From: Chloroflexota bacterium
GTDB lineage: Bacteria > Chloroflexota > UBA11872
NCBI GenBank assembly: GCA_022825895.1
Contig: JAJDVX010000038.1
Span: 1-50,011 of the forward strand
Reading direction: 5' to 3'
Length of the DNA: 50,011 nt
Below the pieces are notes generated by a model. The model did not search any database. It was not told the DNA's origin and saw only the letters and a program-made list of their open reading frames with translations. The first letter of the stretch is position 1. Every line of letters starts with the position of its first letter. The position numbers were made by a program, and so were the translations under genes. Of the stretch, positions 34,090 to 42,583 are shown piece by piece.

Positions 34090-35277
34090 ATGTCCAGCGA
34101 CCGATTGAGTTTGCTTGCTCACTTGCACATGCAGCGGGAGTTCACGGCGGACCGGATCGAGTACCGGGAGCCACTGGCGGATGTTCCGGGGCGGCAGGTG
34201 GACATTCCGAAGCTGAAGCGGGGCGGGGTTGATTGCATCTGGCTGTCGGAGGGGGCGCCGGGGGAGTTCACGGTGGATCCGACGCCGGCGTTTCAGGCCG
34301 TTCAGCACCCGAGCACGGCGCTGTTTCGACGAACGTTCTTTGAAGGGGCCTCAGGGGTGCAGCGGTTGCTGCGTGGGTTCGACGCGGTGCGGCGGTTGTG
34401 CGAGGGGTCCAAGGACCTGGAGCTTGTTACTTCGACCAAGGATGTACGACGCGCGGTGGACGCGGGAAGGATCGCAGTGCTGCTGCACACCGAGAATCTG
34501 CTGATGGGCGAGGACCTGGCGATGCTGCGGGCGTATCACGAGTTGGGTCTGCGGGTGACGGGGCTGGTGCATGCGGCGCCGCAGACGTGGATCGACTGCG
34601 ATAGCGAGCAGCGCGTGCCGAGCGGCTTGACCGACTTTGGGCGGGACGTGGTTCGCGAGTTGAACCGGCTGGGGATCCTGATTGATGTCTCGCACGCGTC
34701 GATGAGCGCGATCGATGACGTGCTGGAGGAGAGTTCCGATCCGATCGTGGCTTCGCACTCGAATCCGAAGGCGATCAGTGCGATACAGCGAAACCTGACG
34801 GATGCGCACATTCGCAGGATCGCGGACGGCGGGGGAGTCGTCGGCATTCACTGCTCGTCGGCATTTGTCGACATCGAGTGCCAGCGAGGGCGTGGCGAGG
34901 GGCCCGGCATCAGCGCCTCGGAGCGCGAGCGCGGGATGAAGCTGCTGGATGACGTGAGGACGGGCCGGCTGGACCCGTTCGCGGCGGAGGCCGGGGTTCG
35001 CACGGGATCGGCGCAGCCGCTTTACCAGAGATTTCCAACGGTTGGGCTTGATGCGCTGGTGGACGTGGTGGATCACATGGTGAACGTGGCCGGATACGAG
35101 CACGTTGGGATTGGGACGGACTTCGAGTTCCTGGAAGACGTCGTCGAGGGCTTTGCAGGCGCGCACGAGACGCCGCAGTTCCTGGCGGCGCTGGAGGCCC
35201 GGGGCTATAGCGCGCGCGAGGTGGACGCGATTGCCGGGGAGAACTTCCTGCGGGTGATGGCGGAGGTGATCGACTAG
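34090..35277 (+). CDS. M19 (renal dipeptidase-like) amidohydrolase, altered N-terminal metal motif
   Basis: A 395-aa protein of the membrane dipeptidase family (M19), from the ATG at 34090. Family landmarks are clear: LLHTEN then LAMLRAYHELGLRVTGLVHAA, LTDFGRDVVRELNRLGILIDVSH, PIVASHSNPKAI, GVVGIHCSSAF and HVGIGTDFEF. Typical members start with an Asp-x-His-x-Asp-type motif that binds one zinc; here the equivalent N-terminus reads SLLAHLHMQ, so the two Asp appear to be lost. The zinc ligands further on (the Glu in HTEN, the His in DVSH and SHSN) are kept. Activity on dipeptides is therefore in doubt. The stop TAG overlaps the stop of the convergent FAD gene in the palindrome CTAG. Confidence 0.82.
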   Translation: MSSDRLSLLAHLHMQREFTADRIEYREPLADVPGRQVDIPKLKRGGVDCIWLSEGAPGEFTVDPTPAFQAVQHPSTALFRRTFFEGASGVQRLLRGFDAVRRLCEGSKDLELVTSTKDVRRAVDAGRIAVLLHTENLLMGEDLAMLRAYHELGLRVTGLVHAAPQTWIDCDSEQRVPSGLTDFGRDVVRELNRLGILIDVSHASMSAIDDVLEESSDPIVASHSNPKAISAIQRNLTDAHIRRIADGGGVVGIHCSSAFVDIECQRGRGEGPGISASERERGMKLLDDVRTGRLDPFAAEAGVRTGSAQPLYQRFPTVGLDALVDVVDHMVNVAGYEHVGIGTDFEFLEDVVEGFAGAHETPQFLAALEARGYSAREVDAIAGENFLRVMAEVID

Positions 35278-36665
35278 GGCGCCAGAGCGCTGGCGGCGGC
35301 TTCGCGGCCGGCGATGCGGCCGAAGGCGAGGCCCATGGAAAGGCCGCCGGCGTAGCCGCGGGTGTAGATGCCGCCAGCATCAGCGCCGGCGGCGTAGAGG
35401 CCGCCGAGCGGTCGGCCCGTGGAGTCCAGCACGCGGGCAAAGGCGTCGATGCGGACGCCGCCGTAGGTAACGGTGATCCCGGGCAGGAATCGGATGGCGT
35501 AGAAGGGCGGTTGGGCCAGGGGGTGGAGATCGCCGGCGCGCGGAATGGCGAGCATGGTTGCGTCGGCGGCGGCGGCCGCGGCGTTGTACGCGGCAAGGTT
35601 CTCAAGCAGCGGGGCGCGGGCGACTCCCCAGTGCGTGGACATCCGCGCGGCCAGCGAATCGAGTGACGGCGCCTCCAGGATTTCGGTGCCGACGGACCTG
35701 AAGGTTTCGAGCGCGGCCGAGCCGACCTCCGTGGCGGCGTCGGCATCGCTGTAGATCATGAAGCCGAGCGCCTCGGGCTGGTGCGGCAGGGCGTGGACGC
35801 TGACTTCGTCGCTCTCGGACTCATCGACATAGCGTTCGCCGCGCAGGTTCACGAGGATCGCGCCCGGCAGCGCTCCGCCAAGGTGAACGCGCGGAAAGGA
35901 GGGGAAGTCGACGACGGCCGGCGGGGCGACGACCCGGTGGCCGTAGAAGCGGCCGAAGGGCCCCGCGGTCCCCGCGCCGACGGCCTGGGCGGCCTGGAAT
36001 GCTTCGCCGGTGCTGTAGGGGTTGGCGCGCAGGATCATGCGGTCGCTGTTGGGGCCGAAGTAGCGGGCACGGAGCTCGGGATTGCCCTGGAAGCCGCCGG
36101 TGGCCATGACCGTGGCTTTGGCGCTTATGCGGATCCGGCCGGTGGGTCCTCGCGCTTCCACGCCGATGATGCGTCCCGCGGCGTCCTGGTGAAACTTGCG
36201 GATTGCGGTTTCCGTGAGGATGCGGCCGCCCGCCTCGGCGATGTTGGCGGTCAACCGATCCATGGCGGCGCGGGGATTGGAACGGCCGTCCTTCCTGGGC
36301 TCCAACTGAAAGGCCGCGTACGGGAACGGGGGATTCCAGCCGCTGGCGCCGAACTCGAAGGGCTCGAGCCGCACGTGTTGGGACCGCAGCCACTCGATGG
36401 CCTCGGGATAGGTGGTGACCTGGGCTTTGCCGAGGGTTGGGTTGCCGCCGGGCTGGACGGAGAGCCAGCCTGCAAGGTCGCGGGCGGTCCAGACGATGCC
36501 GGCGGAGACGGCGGACGATCCCCCGGTTTCGGGCCCCTTTTCAAGGACAACTACTCGGGCGCCAGCCTCCTGGGCGGTACGAGCGGCGGTAAGGCCGGCG
36601 ATTCCTGCGCCGCAGACCAGGACATCGGTTTCCAGGGTGGGGATTGCCGTCATGGGAGCGTCCAC
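35274..36665 (-). CDS. FAD-dependent oxidoreductase, fumarate reductase/succinate dehydrogenase flavoprotein-like
   Basis: A 463-aa flavoprotein with an N-terminal FAD-binding motif CGAGIAGLTAA (G19, G21, G24) and the acidic end of the second strand in VVLEKGPETGGSSA. The FAD_binding_2 architecture with a C-terminal YAAGADAGGIYTRGYAGG, GGVRIDAFARVL and a substrate-capping region fits fumarate reductase-like and ketosteroid dehydrogenase-like enzymes. The ATG at 36665 overlaps the upstream oxidoreductase by 16 bases; the alternative ATG at 36653 would give a 4-base overlap. It is the last gene of an operon with a Gfo/Idh enzyme and a TPP enzyme. It likely oxidises a cyclic or sugar-derived intermediate. 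Confidence 0.88.
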   Translation of the reverse strand: MDAPMTAIPTLETDVLVCGAGIAGLTAARTAQEAGARVVVLEKGPETGGSSAVSAGIVWTARDLAGWLSVQPGGNPTLGKAQVTTYPEAIEWLRSQHVRLEPFEFGASGWNPPFPYAAFQLEPRKDGRSNPRAAMDRLTANIAEAGGRILTETAIRKFHQDAAGRIIGVEARGPTGRIRISAKATVMATGGFQGNPELRARYFGPNSDRMILRANPYSTGEAFQAAQAVGAGTAGPFGRFYGHRVVAPPAVVDFPSFPRVHLGGALPGAILVNLRGERYVDESESDEVSVHALPHQPEALGFMIYSDADAATEVGSAALETFRSVGTEILEAPSLDSLAARMSTHWGVARAPLLENLAAYNAAAAAADATMLAIPRAGDLHPLAQPPFYAIRFLPGITVTYGGVRIDAFARVLDSTGRPLGGLYAAGADAGGIYTRGYAGGLSMGLAFGRIAGREAAASALAP

Positions 36666-37756
36666 TGGCCGCGGGCCGGTACGGGTTCGGCGCGACCGCT
36701 GGCGGCTGAGCGGTAGGCGGCGTGGACGACCCGGAGGGCCTGGAGGGCGTCAAGCGTCGAGGTGGGCGGGTCGCCCAGGCCGGCGGCGGCGCGGAGCGCC
36801 TCGTGCATGAGGGTGTCGTAGCCGGTGATGAAATCGGAGTCGTAGTCAATGCGTTCGCGAGGCTGGTGGGCGTAGGCGGGCAAGTTGCTGTAGCAGGTGA
36901 GCGGGGTGCCTTCGTGCGGGTCGAGCTGGAGCCAGCCGTTTTCGCCCCAGACCATGAAGAGCGCCTGCTTGTCGTCGGCGACGTCGTGCTGGTCCAGGTA
37001 GTAGGCCGAAGTGAGCGAGGCCAGCATGCCGTTGTCGTAGCGGAGGGTGAGGACCGCTGAGTCCTCAACGTCGATGGGCTGGCCGCCGGCCACGTTGGTC
37101 ATGGCGCTGACTTCCACAACGTCGTGGCCAGTGACGACGTGGAGCATGTCGACGAAGTGGATGCCGAGCCAGGAGAGATGTCCGCCGCCGCCCACGCGCT
37201 TCTCGAAGAACCAGGTGTTGGAGGATCCGGTGCGGCGCTGAAGCTGTTCGACGTCGCGGATGCGGGCCTGGTCGGCGATGTAGTGGGCGGTGACGCCGTA
37301 GAGGGCGCCCAGGCGGCCCTCGTCGCGAATGATGCGGGCGGCGGCGCGCACGGCCGGTTGCTGGCTGCCGGCGAAGGCAAGCATGAGGTGGCGATCACAC
37401 TGAATTGCTTTGCGGGCGAGTGGCTCGAGCACGACATCCGAGACGCTGGCAGGTTTCTCGGTCAGGACGTGGGCGCCGGCATCGAGCGCCGCGTCGATGA
37501 TTGGCGGTGAGTCGAGGGGCGGGACGGTGATGACGGCGAGCTGCGGCGTCTCGGCGGCCAGGAGTTCGGCGGGATCTTCAGCGACGGTGCGGACCTTTTC
37601 GCCGAGGACATCCAGGATGGAGTCGCGGCGCTCGCCCGGCGGCACGGCCACGGAGACGGATGCCGCGCCATCGTTTGCGGCCAGGCGGTCGCGGTAGCCC
37701 TGCCAGTGGGCGGCTTCGTCGTTGACGACCAGGACGACGTGAATGCCATCAGCCAT
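36650..37756 (-). CDS. Gfo/Idh/MocA-family oxidoreductase
   Basis: A 368-aa NAD(P)-dependent dehydrogenase from the ATG at 37756 (an ATG two codons earlier at 37762 is possible). The EKP motif (E100-K101-P102, in LTEKPASV) carries the catalytic Lys. The C-terminal half has the family dimerisation and substrate sheet, with FDQ-like HFVDMLHVVTG. The N-terminal nucleotide motif is degenerate: HVVLVVNDEAAH replaces the usual GxGxxG, so cofactor binding may be altered. It sits between the TPP enzyme and the FAD oxidoreductase, overlapping the latter. The operon may act on a sugar acid or polyol. Confidence 0.9.
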   Translation of the reverse strand: MADGIHVVLVVNDEAAHWQGYRDRLAANDGAASVSVAVPPGERRDSILDVLGEKVRTVAEDPAELLAAETPQLAVITVPPLDSPPIIDAALDAGAHVLTEKPASVSDVVLEPLARKAIQCDRHLMLAFAGSQQPAVRAAARIIRDEGRLGALYGVTAHYIADQARIRDVEQLQRRTGSSNTWFFEKRVGGGGHLSWLGIHFVDMLHVVTGHDVVEVSAMTNVAGGQPIDVEDSAVLTLRYDNGMLASLTSAYYLDQHDVADDKQALFMVWGENGWLQLDPHEGTPLTCYSNLPAYAHQPRERIDYDSDFITGYDTLMHEALRAAAGLGDPPTSTLDALQALRVVHAAYRSAASGRAEPVPARGQWTLP

Positions 37757-37790
37757 GTCCAAGCTCCTTTACGTCATCCAGACGAGCGGT

Positions 37791-39476
37791 TCAACCGTCC
37801 CAAGCCCTGGGCGCGATGCCGGCGATGTCGGTTTTGACGTCGATGACAGCGGGGCGATTGGCGGAGAGCGCCCGGTCCAGCGCGCCGTCCATATCGGCGG
37901 GATCCCTGACCGTGAGGCCCAGGCAGCCCATGGTTTCGGCAATGGCGGCGAAGTCGGCGTCGGTGAGCTTCCAGAGCCGGTCCGATCCGGGGGTGGCGCC
38001 GCCGTAGATGCGTTCGTTAAGAGCCTGTTCCTGGTTGAGCGAGGCGTTGTTGTTGACGACGGTTACGGAGTTGATGCCGTAGCGGGCGGCGGTGTCGAGC
38101 TCGGTGAGGTGGTACCACATGCCGCCGTCGCCGGTGAAGCAGACGACGGGACGGTCGGGCGCGGCGCACTTGGCGCCGATGGCGGCCGGCAGGCCCCAGC
38201 CGAGCGAGCCGGCGCAGCGGATGAAGCTCTGGCCGGGCGAGGTGAGGTCGATCATCGTTCCGGTCCAGATGCCGGCGTGGCCGGTGTCGGAGACCAGGAT
38301 GGCGTCGGACGGGAGCAGCCGGGTGAGTTCGCCGCAGAGGCGCTCGGGGCGCATGGGGACCTGGTCGGAGGTGATGAGGGGATCGACCTGGGCTTTCCAG
38401 GTACGGACGAGGGACTGGACGCGATGGATCCAAGGATCTCGTGACGACGGAGGTGCTATCGAATCCGCTTTGACCTGGTCCAGGAGCTTGCGGAGGCCGG
38501 CGCGGGCGTCGGCAAGGAGGCCGACGTTGATGGGGAAGGAGCGGCCGAGCTCGGCGGGGTTTATGTCAAGTTGGACAATGCGTGCGCCGGGTCGGGGGAG
38601 CTTCCAGATGTTGGTGACCTGCTCGCCCTTGTGGCTGCCAATAAAGAAGGCGAGATCGACTTCGGCGAAGACGCGATTGGCGCATTCGCGAGAGTAGGTG
38701 CCGGACACGCCGACGGCCAGCGGGTGGTCGGCTGGGAACGTCTCCTTGGCGTTGAGGGAGGTGATGACCGGGATGTTGAGGGCTTCGGCCAATTCGATCA
38801 GTTCGTTGCGGGCGCCAGAGGCTCGGATGCCGCCGCCGGCGACGATGACCGGCCGGGAGGCCTGTGACAGTTCGGCCAGGGCCGCACGGACGCTGGCCGC
38901 GTCCGGCTCCGGACGGAACGGGGGCGTGCGGCGGAAGGGTTCCTCGACGATGACTTCGAGGTCGTCTTCAGCGGTCATGATGTCGCCGCCGGTGATGCCC
39001 CAGAGATCCAGGTGGGCGGGGCCGGGCGTGCCCGACACGACTTCGCGCAACGCCTGGCGCAGGACGATGGGGAACTCCTCCAAAGAGGTCACCGGAGTGC
39101 TGAATTTGGTGACGGCTTCGAAGGGGGCGGAGTGGTCGACCTCCTGGTAGGCGTGGCGGTTCTGCATGATCTGGCGCAGGCGGCCGGTCAGGGCGATTAC
39201 GGGTGAACAGGCCAGGTAGGCGTCCTGCAGGCCGGCCGCGAGGTTTAACGCACCCACCGACTGGGCACCGCAGACGCCGGCGCCGCCGCTGATGCGGGCG
39301 TAGCCGTCGGCCATGTAGGCCGCGCCCTTCTCGGTGTGGGCCATGACGGGCTCGACACCGACGCGTTCGAGCTCGGGCATGGCCTCCGGGACGCTGACCG
39401 GCATGAAGAAGTAGTGGGTCACGCCATAGGCGTGGAGGGTCTCGGCGAGGAAGCGCGCGCCGGTCATCGTGGGCAT
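37791..39476 (-). CDS. Thiamine diphosphate-dependent enzyme, acetolactate synthase-like
   Basis: A 561-aa ThDP enzyme of the acetolactate synthase/benzaldehyde lyase group, from the ATG at 39476 (a start at 39467 is possible; the open frame to 39581 is not convincing). The catalytic Glu is E49 in MAHTEKGAAYMADGYARISG. The diphosphate-binding motif is GDGGMW followed about 30 residues later by VVNNNAS. Three domains are visible: PYR, a central Rossmann-like domain (RPVIVAGGGIRASGA) and PP. Flanking oxidoreductases suggest degradation of a sugar-derived or sulfonated acid, not branched-chain amino acid biosynthesis. No small subunit follows. Divergent from the XRE regulator. Confidence 0.9.
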   Translation of the reverse strand: MPTMTGARFLAETLHAYGVTHYFFMPVSVPEAMPELERVGVEPVMAHTEKGAAYMADGYARISGGAGVCGAQSVGALNLAAGLQDAYLACSPVIALTGRLRQIMQNRHAYQEVDHSAPFEAVTKFSTPVTSLEEFPIVLRQALREVVSGTPGPAHLDLWGITGGDIMTAEDDLEVIVEEPFRRTPPFRPEPDAASVRAALAELSQASRPVIVAGGGIRASGARNELIELAEALNIPVITSLNAKETFPADHPLAVGVSGTYSRECANRVFAEVDLAFFIGSHKGEQVTNIWKLPRPGARIVQLDINPAELGRSFPINVGLLADARAGLRKLLDQVKADSIAPPSSRDPWIHRVQSLVRTWKAQVDPLITSDQVPMRPERLCGELTRLLPSDAILVSDTGHAGIWTGTMIDLTSPGQSFIRCAGSLGWGLPAAIGAKCAAPDRPVVCFTGDGGMWYHLTELDTAARYGINSVTVVNNNASLNQEQALNERIYGGATPGSDRLWKLTDADFAAIAETMGCLGLTVRDPADMDGALDRALSANRPAVIDVKTDIAGIAPRAWDG

Positions 39477-39588
39477 TGGAACCGCCTTCCCTGGGTCAGC
39501 GCAGCTATGAGCCGCGTGCGGGACGATCCTAGGCGAATCCCGCCGCGCGCGCCCGACGAGCGGACACCACGTCGGCGGCAACGTCGAC

Positions 39589-39617
39589 TTGACAGGCTGG
39601 CCGTAAGTGTGTAGTGT
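39589..39617 (+). promoter_or_regulatory. Sigma-70-like promoter for the XRE regulator
   Basis: TTGACA (39589-39594), 17 bases, then TAGTGT (39612-39617). The coding start is at 39627, so the transcript would begin only a few bases before the ATG: a nearly leaderless message. The gap between 39476 and 39627 also has to serve the divergent TPP operon, so self-repression at this site would affect both directions. Confidence 0.45.
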
Positions 39618-39626
39618 TTAGGAAAC

Positions 39627-39980
39627 ATGACGCAGTTTGGCACGTACGTCAACACCGCTCGGCGGAGCTTGCAAGCGCATGACCGCCGGTATTCGCTGCG
39701 GCAGGTGGCCGGGCGGATCGGGGTCGAGCCGGGGTATCTGAGCAAGATCGAACGCGGCCAGGTGGCGCCGCCCTCCGAAGCCGCGACCGTGCGGCTGGCG
39801 AGGGAACTCGATGAGGACCCGGACGTGCTCCTGGCGCTGGGCGGCAAGGTTTCGAGTGACCTGCAGGAGGTCATTCGCAAGCGGCCGCGGTTGTTCGCCC
39901 AGCTGATCCGCGAACTGCGGGATGCGCCGGACCACGCCGTCCTGCGCATCGTGCGCGAGGTGCGCGACGGAGATTGGTAG
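39627..39980 (+). CDS. XRE-family helix-turn-helix regulator
   Basis: A 117-aa DNA-binding protein. The helix-turn-helix is SLRQVAGRIGVEPGYLSKIERGQVAPPS (about 25-52), with the classic GYLSKIERG recognition helix. The following part (LARELDEDPDVLLALGGKV) matches Cro/C1-type repressors, and the last 35 residues form an additional helix with no known ligand-binding domain. It is divergent from the TPP enzyme operon and separated by 150 bases, so it is a likely local regulator of it. The effector cannot be named. Start is fixed by the ATG at 39627, very close to the promoter. Confidence 0.9.
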   Translation: MTQFGTYVNTARRSLQAHDRRYSLRQVAGRIGVEPGYLSKIERGQVAPPSEAATVRLARELDEDPDVLLALGGKVSSDLQEVIRKRPRLFAQLIRELRDAPDHAVLRIVREVRDGDW

Positions 39981-40077
39981 GGCGAGAAGTCAACGACAGC
40001 CATGGCACTCAATTCGTGATCGACCGATTCCGAAGCAACGGATCTGAACGGCGCAAAGCCAAGGAGATGAGTGACGA

Positions 40078-41091
40078 ATGATCACCCTCGAAGACGACCG
40101 CCTGGTATTCAGATTTCCAGAGGTCCATAAGGATGCGCGCTGCGCCATCGAGTTTCAGCGGACGCTGCGAATTCCGGACGACGGCCTGGACTATCCGCTG
40201 CCGCCGGGGATGGGCCGGTTTCCGCTGCGGCACCTGGACGACTACGCCCGGCGCATGCCGACCGACTGGCTGCGGCGCGGCGGGGTGCTGATGCCGATGC
40301 ACCAGGCCGAGGCCATGTGGATCAATTTTGACTGCCGGGGGTACCCATTCGCCGTGAAGATTGCGACCGGCAAGGTCTGCGCGCTGACGGGCGAGACCTG
40401 GATGAATCATCTCAACACGGATCCGCAGGATTACGCGGTGCTGCCGGATCAGCCGTGGCTGGACGGGTACTGCGTGGCGCAGGGGATCGTTCGCCAGTTC
40501 GTGGCGATGCCGCTCGGCCAGGGCTACACGGTGGAGGAGCAGCTGACGGGCGAGGCCCAGCATGGGGGTCTGCAACTGATTGCGTATCCGATGAAGGCGG
40601 AGCGGTATGAGGAGATGATGGCCAGTGTCATCGCGGGGGCCCCGTTGCCGGATGCCGACGCATCTCCCCTCGTGAAGAGCACGTCAATGGGTCTGGCTCC
40701 GGGCGGTCGGATGCGGCAGGAGATCTATGACGATGACTACGGCCTGGACGCCTGGGATCAGCGGCATGCCAGCCGCTGCTTCGTGACGATCGCCAACTCG
40801 GTGCAGTGGATGGCGCTGACGGGCGAGCGTCCGCCGACGGAGGCGCCGACGGCCCGCGAGTACACGTCTGCCGGCCTGCCGTGGTTCGACTACTTTGGGG
40901 GCGATCTGACGGCCATCGCGGAGACCGACAAGCTGCGAGGGATTGCCAGCGTGGCGGAGATGGGCGCGGCGAACGGGGAGTCACCGCTGCCGGAGAACGA
41001 GTCGGCGGAAGTCGAACGGGTCATTTCGCTGCGGCGTCCGGGGTCGAATCAGGTGCGGGAACTGCCCGCGGATTCGACCGCGGCGGGCTAG
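40078..41091 (+). CDS. Conserved protein of unknown function
   Basis: A 337-aa soluble protein from the ATG at 40078; AAGGAG at 40060-40065 is its ribosome binding site. A four-codon reading frame (40066-40080) ends in the overlap ATGA at that start. Landmarks are LRIPDDGLDYPLPPGMGRFPLRHLDDY, WLRRGGVLMPMHQAEAMWINF and PFAVKIATGKVCALTGE, a layout I associate with a family of uncharacterised proteins with no named function. The last 60 residues are low-complexity and rich in Glu and Ser. It follows the XRE gene by 97 bases on the same strand and ends in the hairpin at 41120-41142. No active site can be pointed to. Confidence 0.7.
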   Translation: MITLEDDRLVFRFPEVHKDARCAIEFQRTLRIPDDGLDYPLPPGMGRFPLRHLDDYARRMPTDWLRRGGVLMPMHQAEAMWINFDCRGYPFAVKIATGKVCALTGETWMNHLNTDPQDYAVLPDQPWLDGYCVAQGIVRQFVAMPLGQGYTVEEQLTGEAQHGGLQLIAYPMKAERYEEMMASVIAGAPLPDADASPLVKSTSMGLAPGGRMRQEIYDDDYGLDAWDQRHASRCFVTIANSVQWMALTGERPPTEAPTAREYTSAGLPWFDYFGGDLTAIAETDKLRGIASVAEMGAANGESPLPENESAEVERVISLRRPGSNQVRELPADSTAAG

Positions 41092-41119
41092 CCGGCCGAC
41101 AACCTGGACATGGCTTTGA

Positions 41120-41142
41120 TTCACCACCTCGTTGGTGGTGAA
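41120..41142. terminator. Bidirectional hairpin between convergent genes
   Basis: A 9-bp perfect stem TTCACCACC (41120-41128) and GGTGGTGAA (41134-41142) with a 5-base loop. It lies 28 bases after the stop of the unknown protein and 68 bases before the end of MscS on the other strand, so it can serve both directions. Confidence 0.55.
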
Positions 41143-41209
41143 CCGGGTCCAAGGCCCGGCGCCTGGTCGCGAGTGATTTGCGACGGGGGCAACGACCGCC
41201 GATCGCCGG

Positions 41210-42298
41210 TCAACCGCCGAAGGGTTTCGGCAACTCCTTGACGTAGAGATCCTGCTTTGCGTAGGGGATCTCGATCCTCTCGTCTGCAAACCGACGGTAC
41301 ACCGCTGTGTTCAGCGCATCGACTACGCGTCCCCGAAGGACTGGTTCGTCAACCCAGGCCAGCAGTTCCAGGTCCAGCCCGGAGGCGCCGAAGGTGCGAA
41401 ACCGGACCCTGGGCTCGGGCTCCTCGCAAACTTCTTCGTGGCCTTGAGCGACTTCCAACAGCACCTGTTTTACATGATCGATGTCGGAGCCGTAGGCGCA
41501 GGCGACGCTGATACGGATGCGGTGTTTGGGGTCGGGGCCGCCAGTTTCGTTAATAACCTTGATGTTGCCCATGACGCCGTTCGGAATCGTGATTTCTATG
41601 TCATCGCGAGTCAGCAGCCTGGTGCTTCGAAGTCCGACGTGGGTCACCTGGCCCCGTTCGCCCGTATCCAGGACGATGAAATCCCCGACCCGGTAGGGTG
41701 CATCGGCCAGGATGAGCACGCCGGCAAAGAAGTTGGCGACCGTGTCCCTGGCCCCGAGCCCTACCGCGATGCCCAGGATTCCAGCCGACGCAAGCCAGGC
41801 CGTCACGTCCAGGTCCCAGACCAGCAGCAGGAGGTATGCCGCCGCTCCGGCCAGGAGTACGTTGGTCACGTTTCGAAAGAGCGGCATGGTGCTCTGCCCG
41901 ACGTAGCGGAAACGCTCTGGGCTCTGACTCAGACCTTCCAGGATCAGCCGATTCAATCGAATGGCAAGCGTCAGACCGACCAACACAGCCAGCGTCCCGA
42001 GTAATCCGAACGTGAGCGTTCTGAGCCATCCGTCCAACGCCAGGAGACTTGCCGCCACACCGAAGCCTCCAAGCAACACGAGCAGGAACACGGGCCGGTG
42101 CAGGGTTTCGACCAGGCGGTTGTAGAAGGCGTCTTCGGTTTTGGGCGCCCGGCGCAGCAACAGCCTAGTCACGATCCAATCGACCAATTTGGCGGCAATC
42201 ACACTCGCGAGCACCACGATCGAGGCCTGAATGCGAGGGTCGACCGCGGCCAGGTCGAAGGCTGCGAAGTTGCTGAAAAAGTCCTCGAGCCTCTGCAT
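41210..42298 (-). CDS. MscS-family mechanosensitive channel
   Basis: A 362-aa channel of the small-conductance mechanosensitive family. Several hydrophobic helices fill the first 190 residues, and the pore helix and loop are GLGARDTVANFFAGVLILADAPYRVGDF, the MscS hallmark, followed by the beta domain TRDDIEITIPNGVMGNIKVIN and a C-terminal mixed domain. It has more N-terminal membrane segments than E. coli MscS, about five in total. It should release solutes on osmotic downshift. No neighbour suggests special regulation; it is convergent with the unknown protein and divergent from the sugar importer operon. Confidence 0.94.
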   Translation of the reverse strand: MQRLEDFFSNFAAFDLAAVDPRIQASIVVLASVIAAKLVDWIVTRLLLRRAPKTEDAFYNRLVETLHRPVFLLVLLGGFGVAASLLALDGWLRTLTFGLLGTLAVLVGLTLAIRLNRLILEGLSQSPERFRYVGQSTMPLFRNVTNVLLAGAAAYLLLLVWDLDVTAWLASAGILGIAVGLGARDTVANFFAGVLILADAPYRVGDFIVLDTGERGQVTHVGLRSTRLLTRDDIEITIPNGVMGNIKVINETGGPDPKHRIRISVACAYGSDIDHVKQVLLEVAQGHEEVCEEPEPRVRFRTFGASGLDLELLAWVDEPVLRGRVVDALNTAVYRRFADERIEIPYAKQDLYVKELPKPFGG

Positions 42299-42442
42299 TG
42301 GTCACCTCCTGATGACTTGTGAAGGGAGATTATGATGTTGTCGCCGTCGGAGTTTCCGCGGCGCGTTTCACGTTTGCTCCGCTGCGGCCAGCTCACGGGG
42401 GTGTCCGACTCGAAGTGGACAAATGGCCGGTGCTTCAAGTCG

Positions 42443-42471
42443 TTGACGCTAGTTCGGCCCCTTTGTAACCT
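42443..42471 (+). promoter_or_regulatory. Candidate promoter of the sugar importer operon
   Basis: TTGACG (42443-42448) and TAACCT (42466-42471) are separated by 17 bases, 112 bases upstream of the binding-protein start. It is the best sigma-70-like match in the 285-base divergent gap between MscS and the importer. The long leader could hold an operator, but no clear palindrome is visible. Confidence 0.3.
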
Positions 42472-42583
42472 GCCGCTGTGAAGCTGGCATACGTTGGCTG
42501 GTTGGGCCAACGCGCACTTACGTGCGTCCGTCCCAGAGCACGAGGACGTGCTTCTGCAACGTCGCACGAATAGGGGAGGACAC

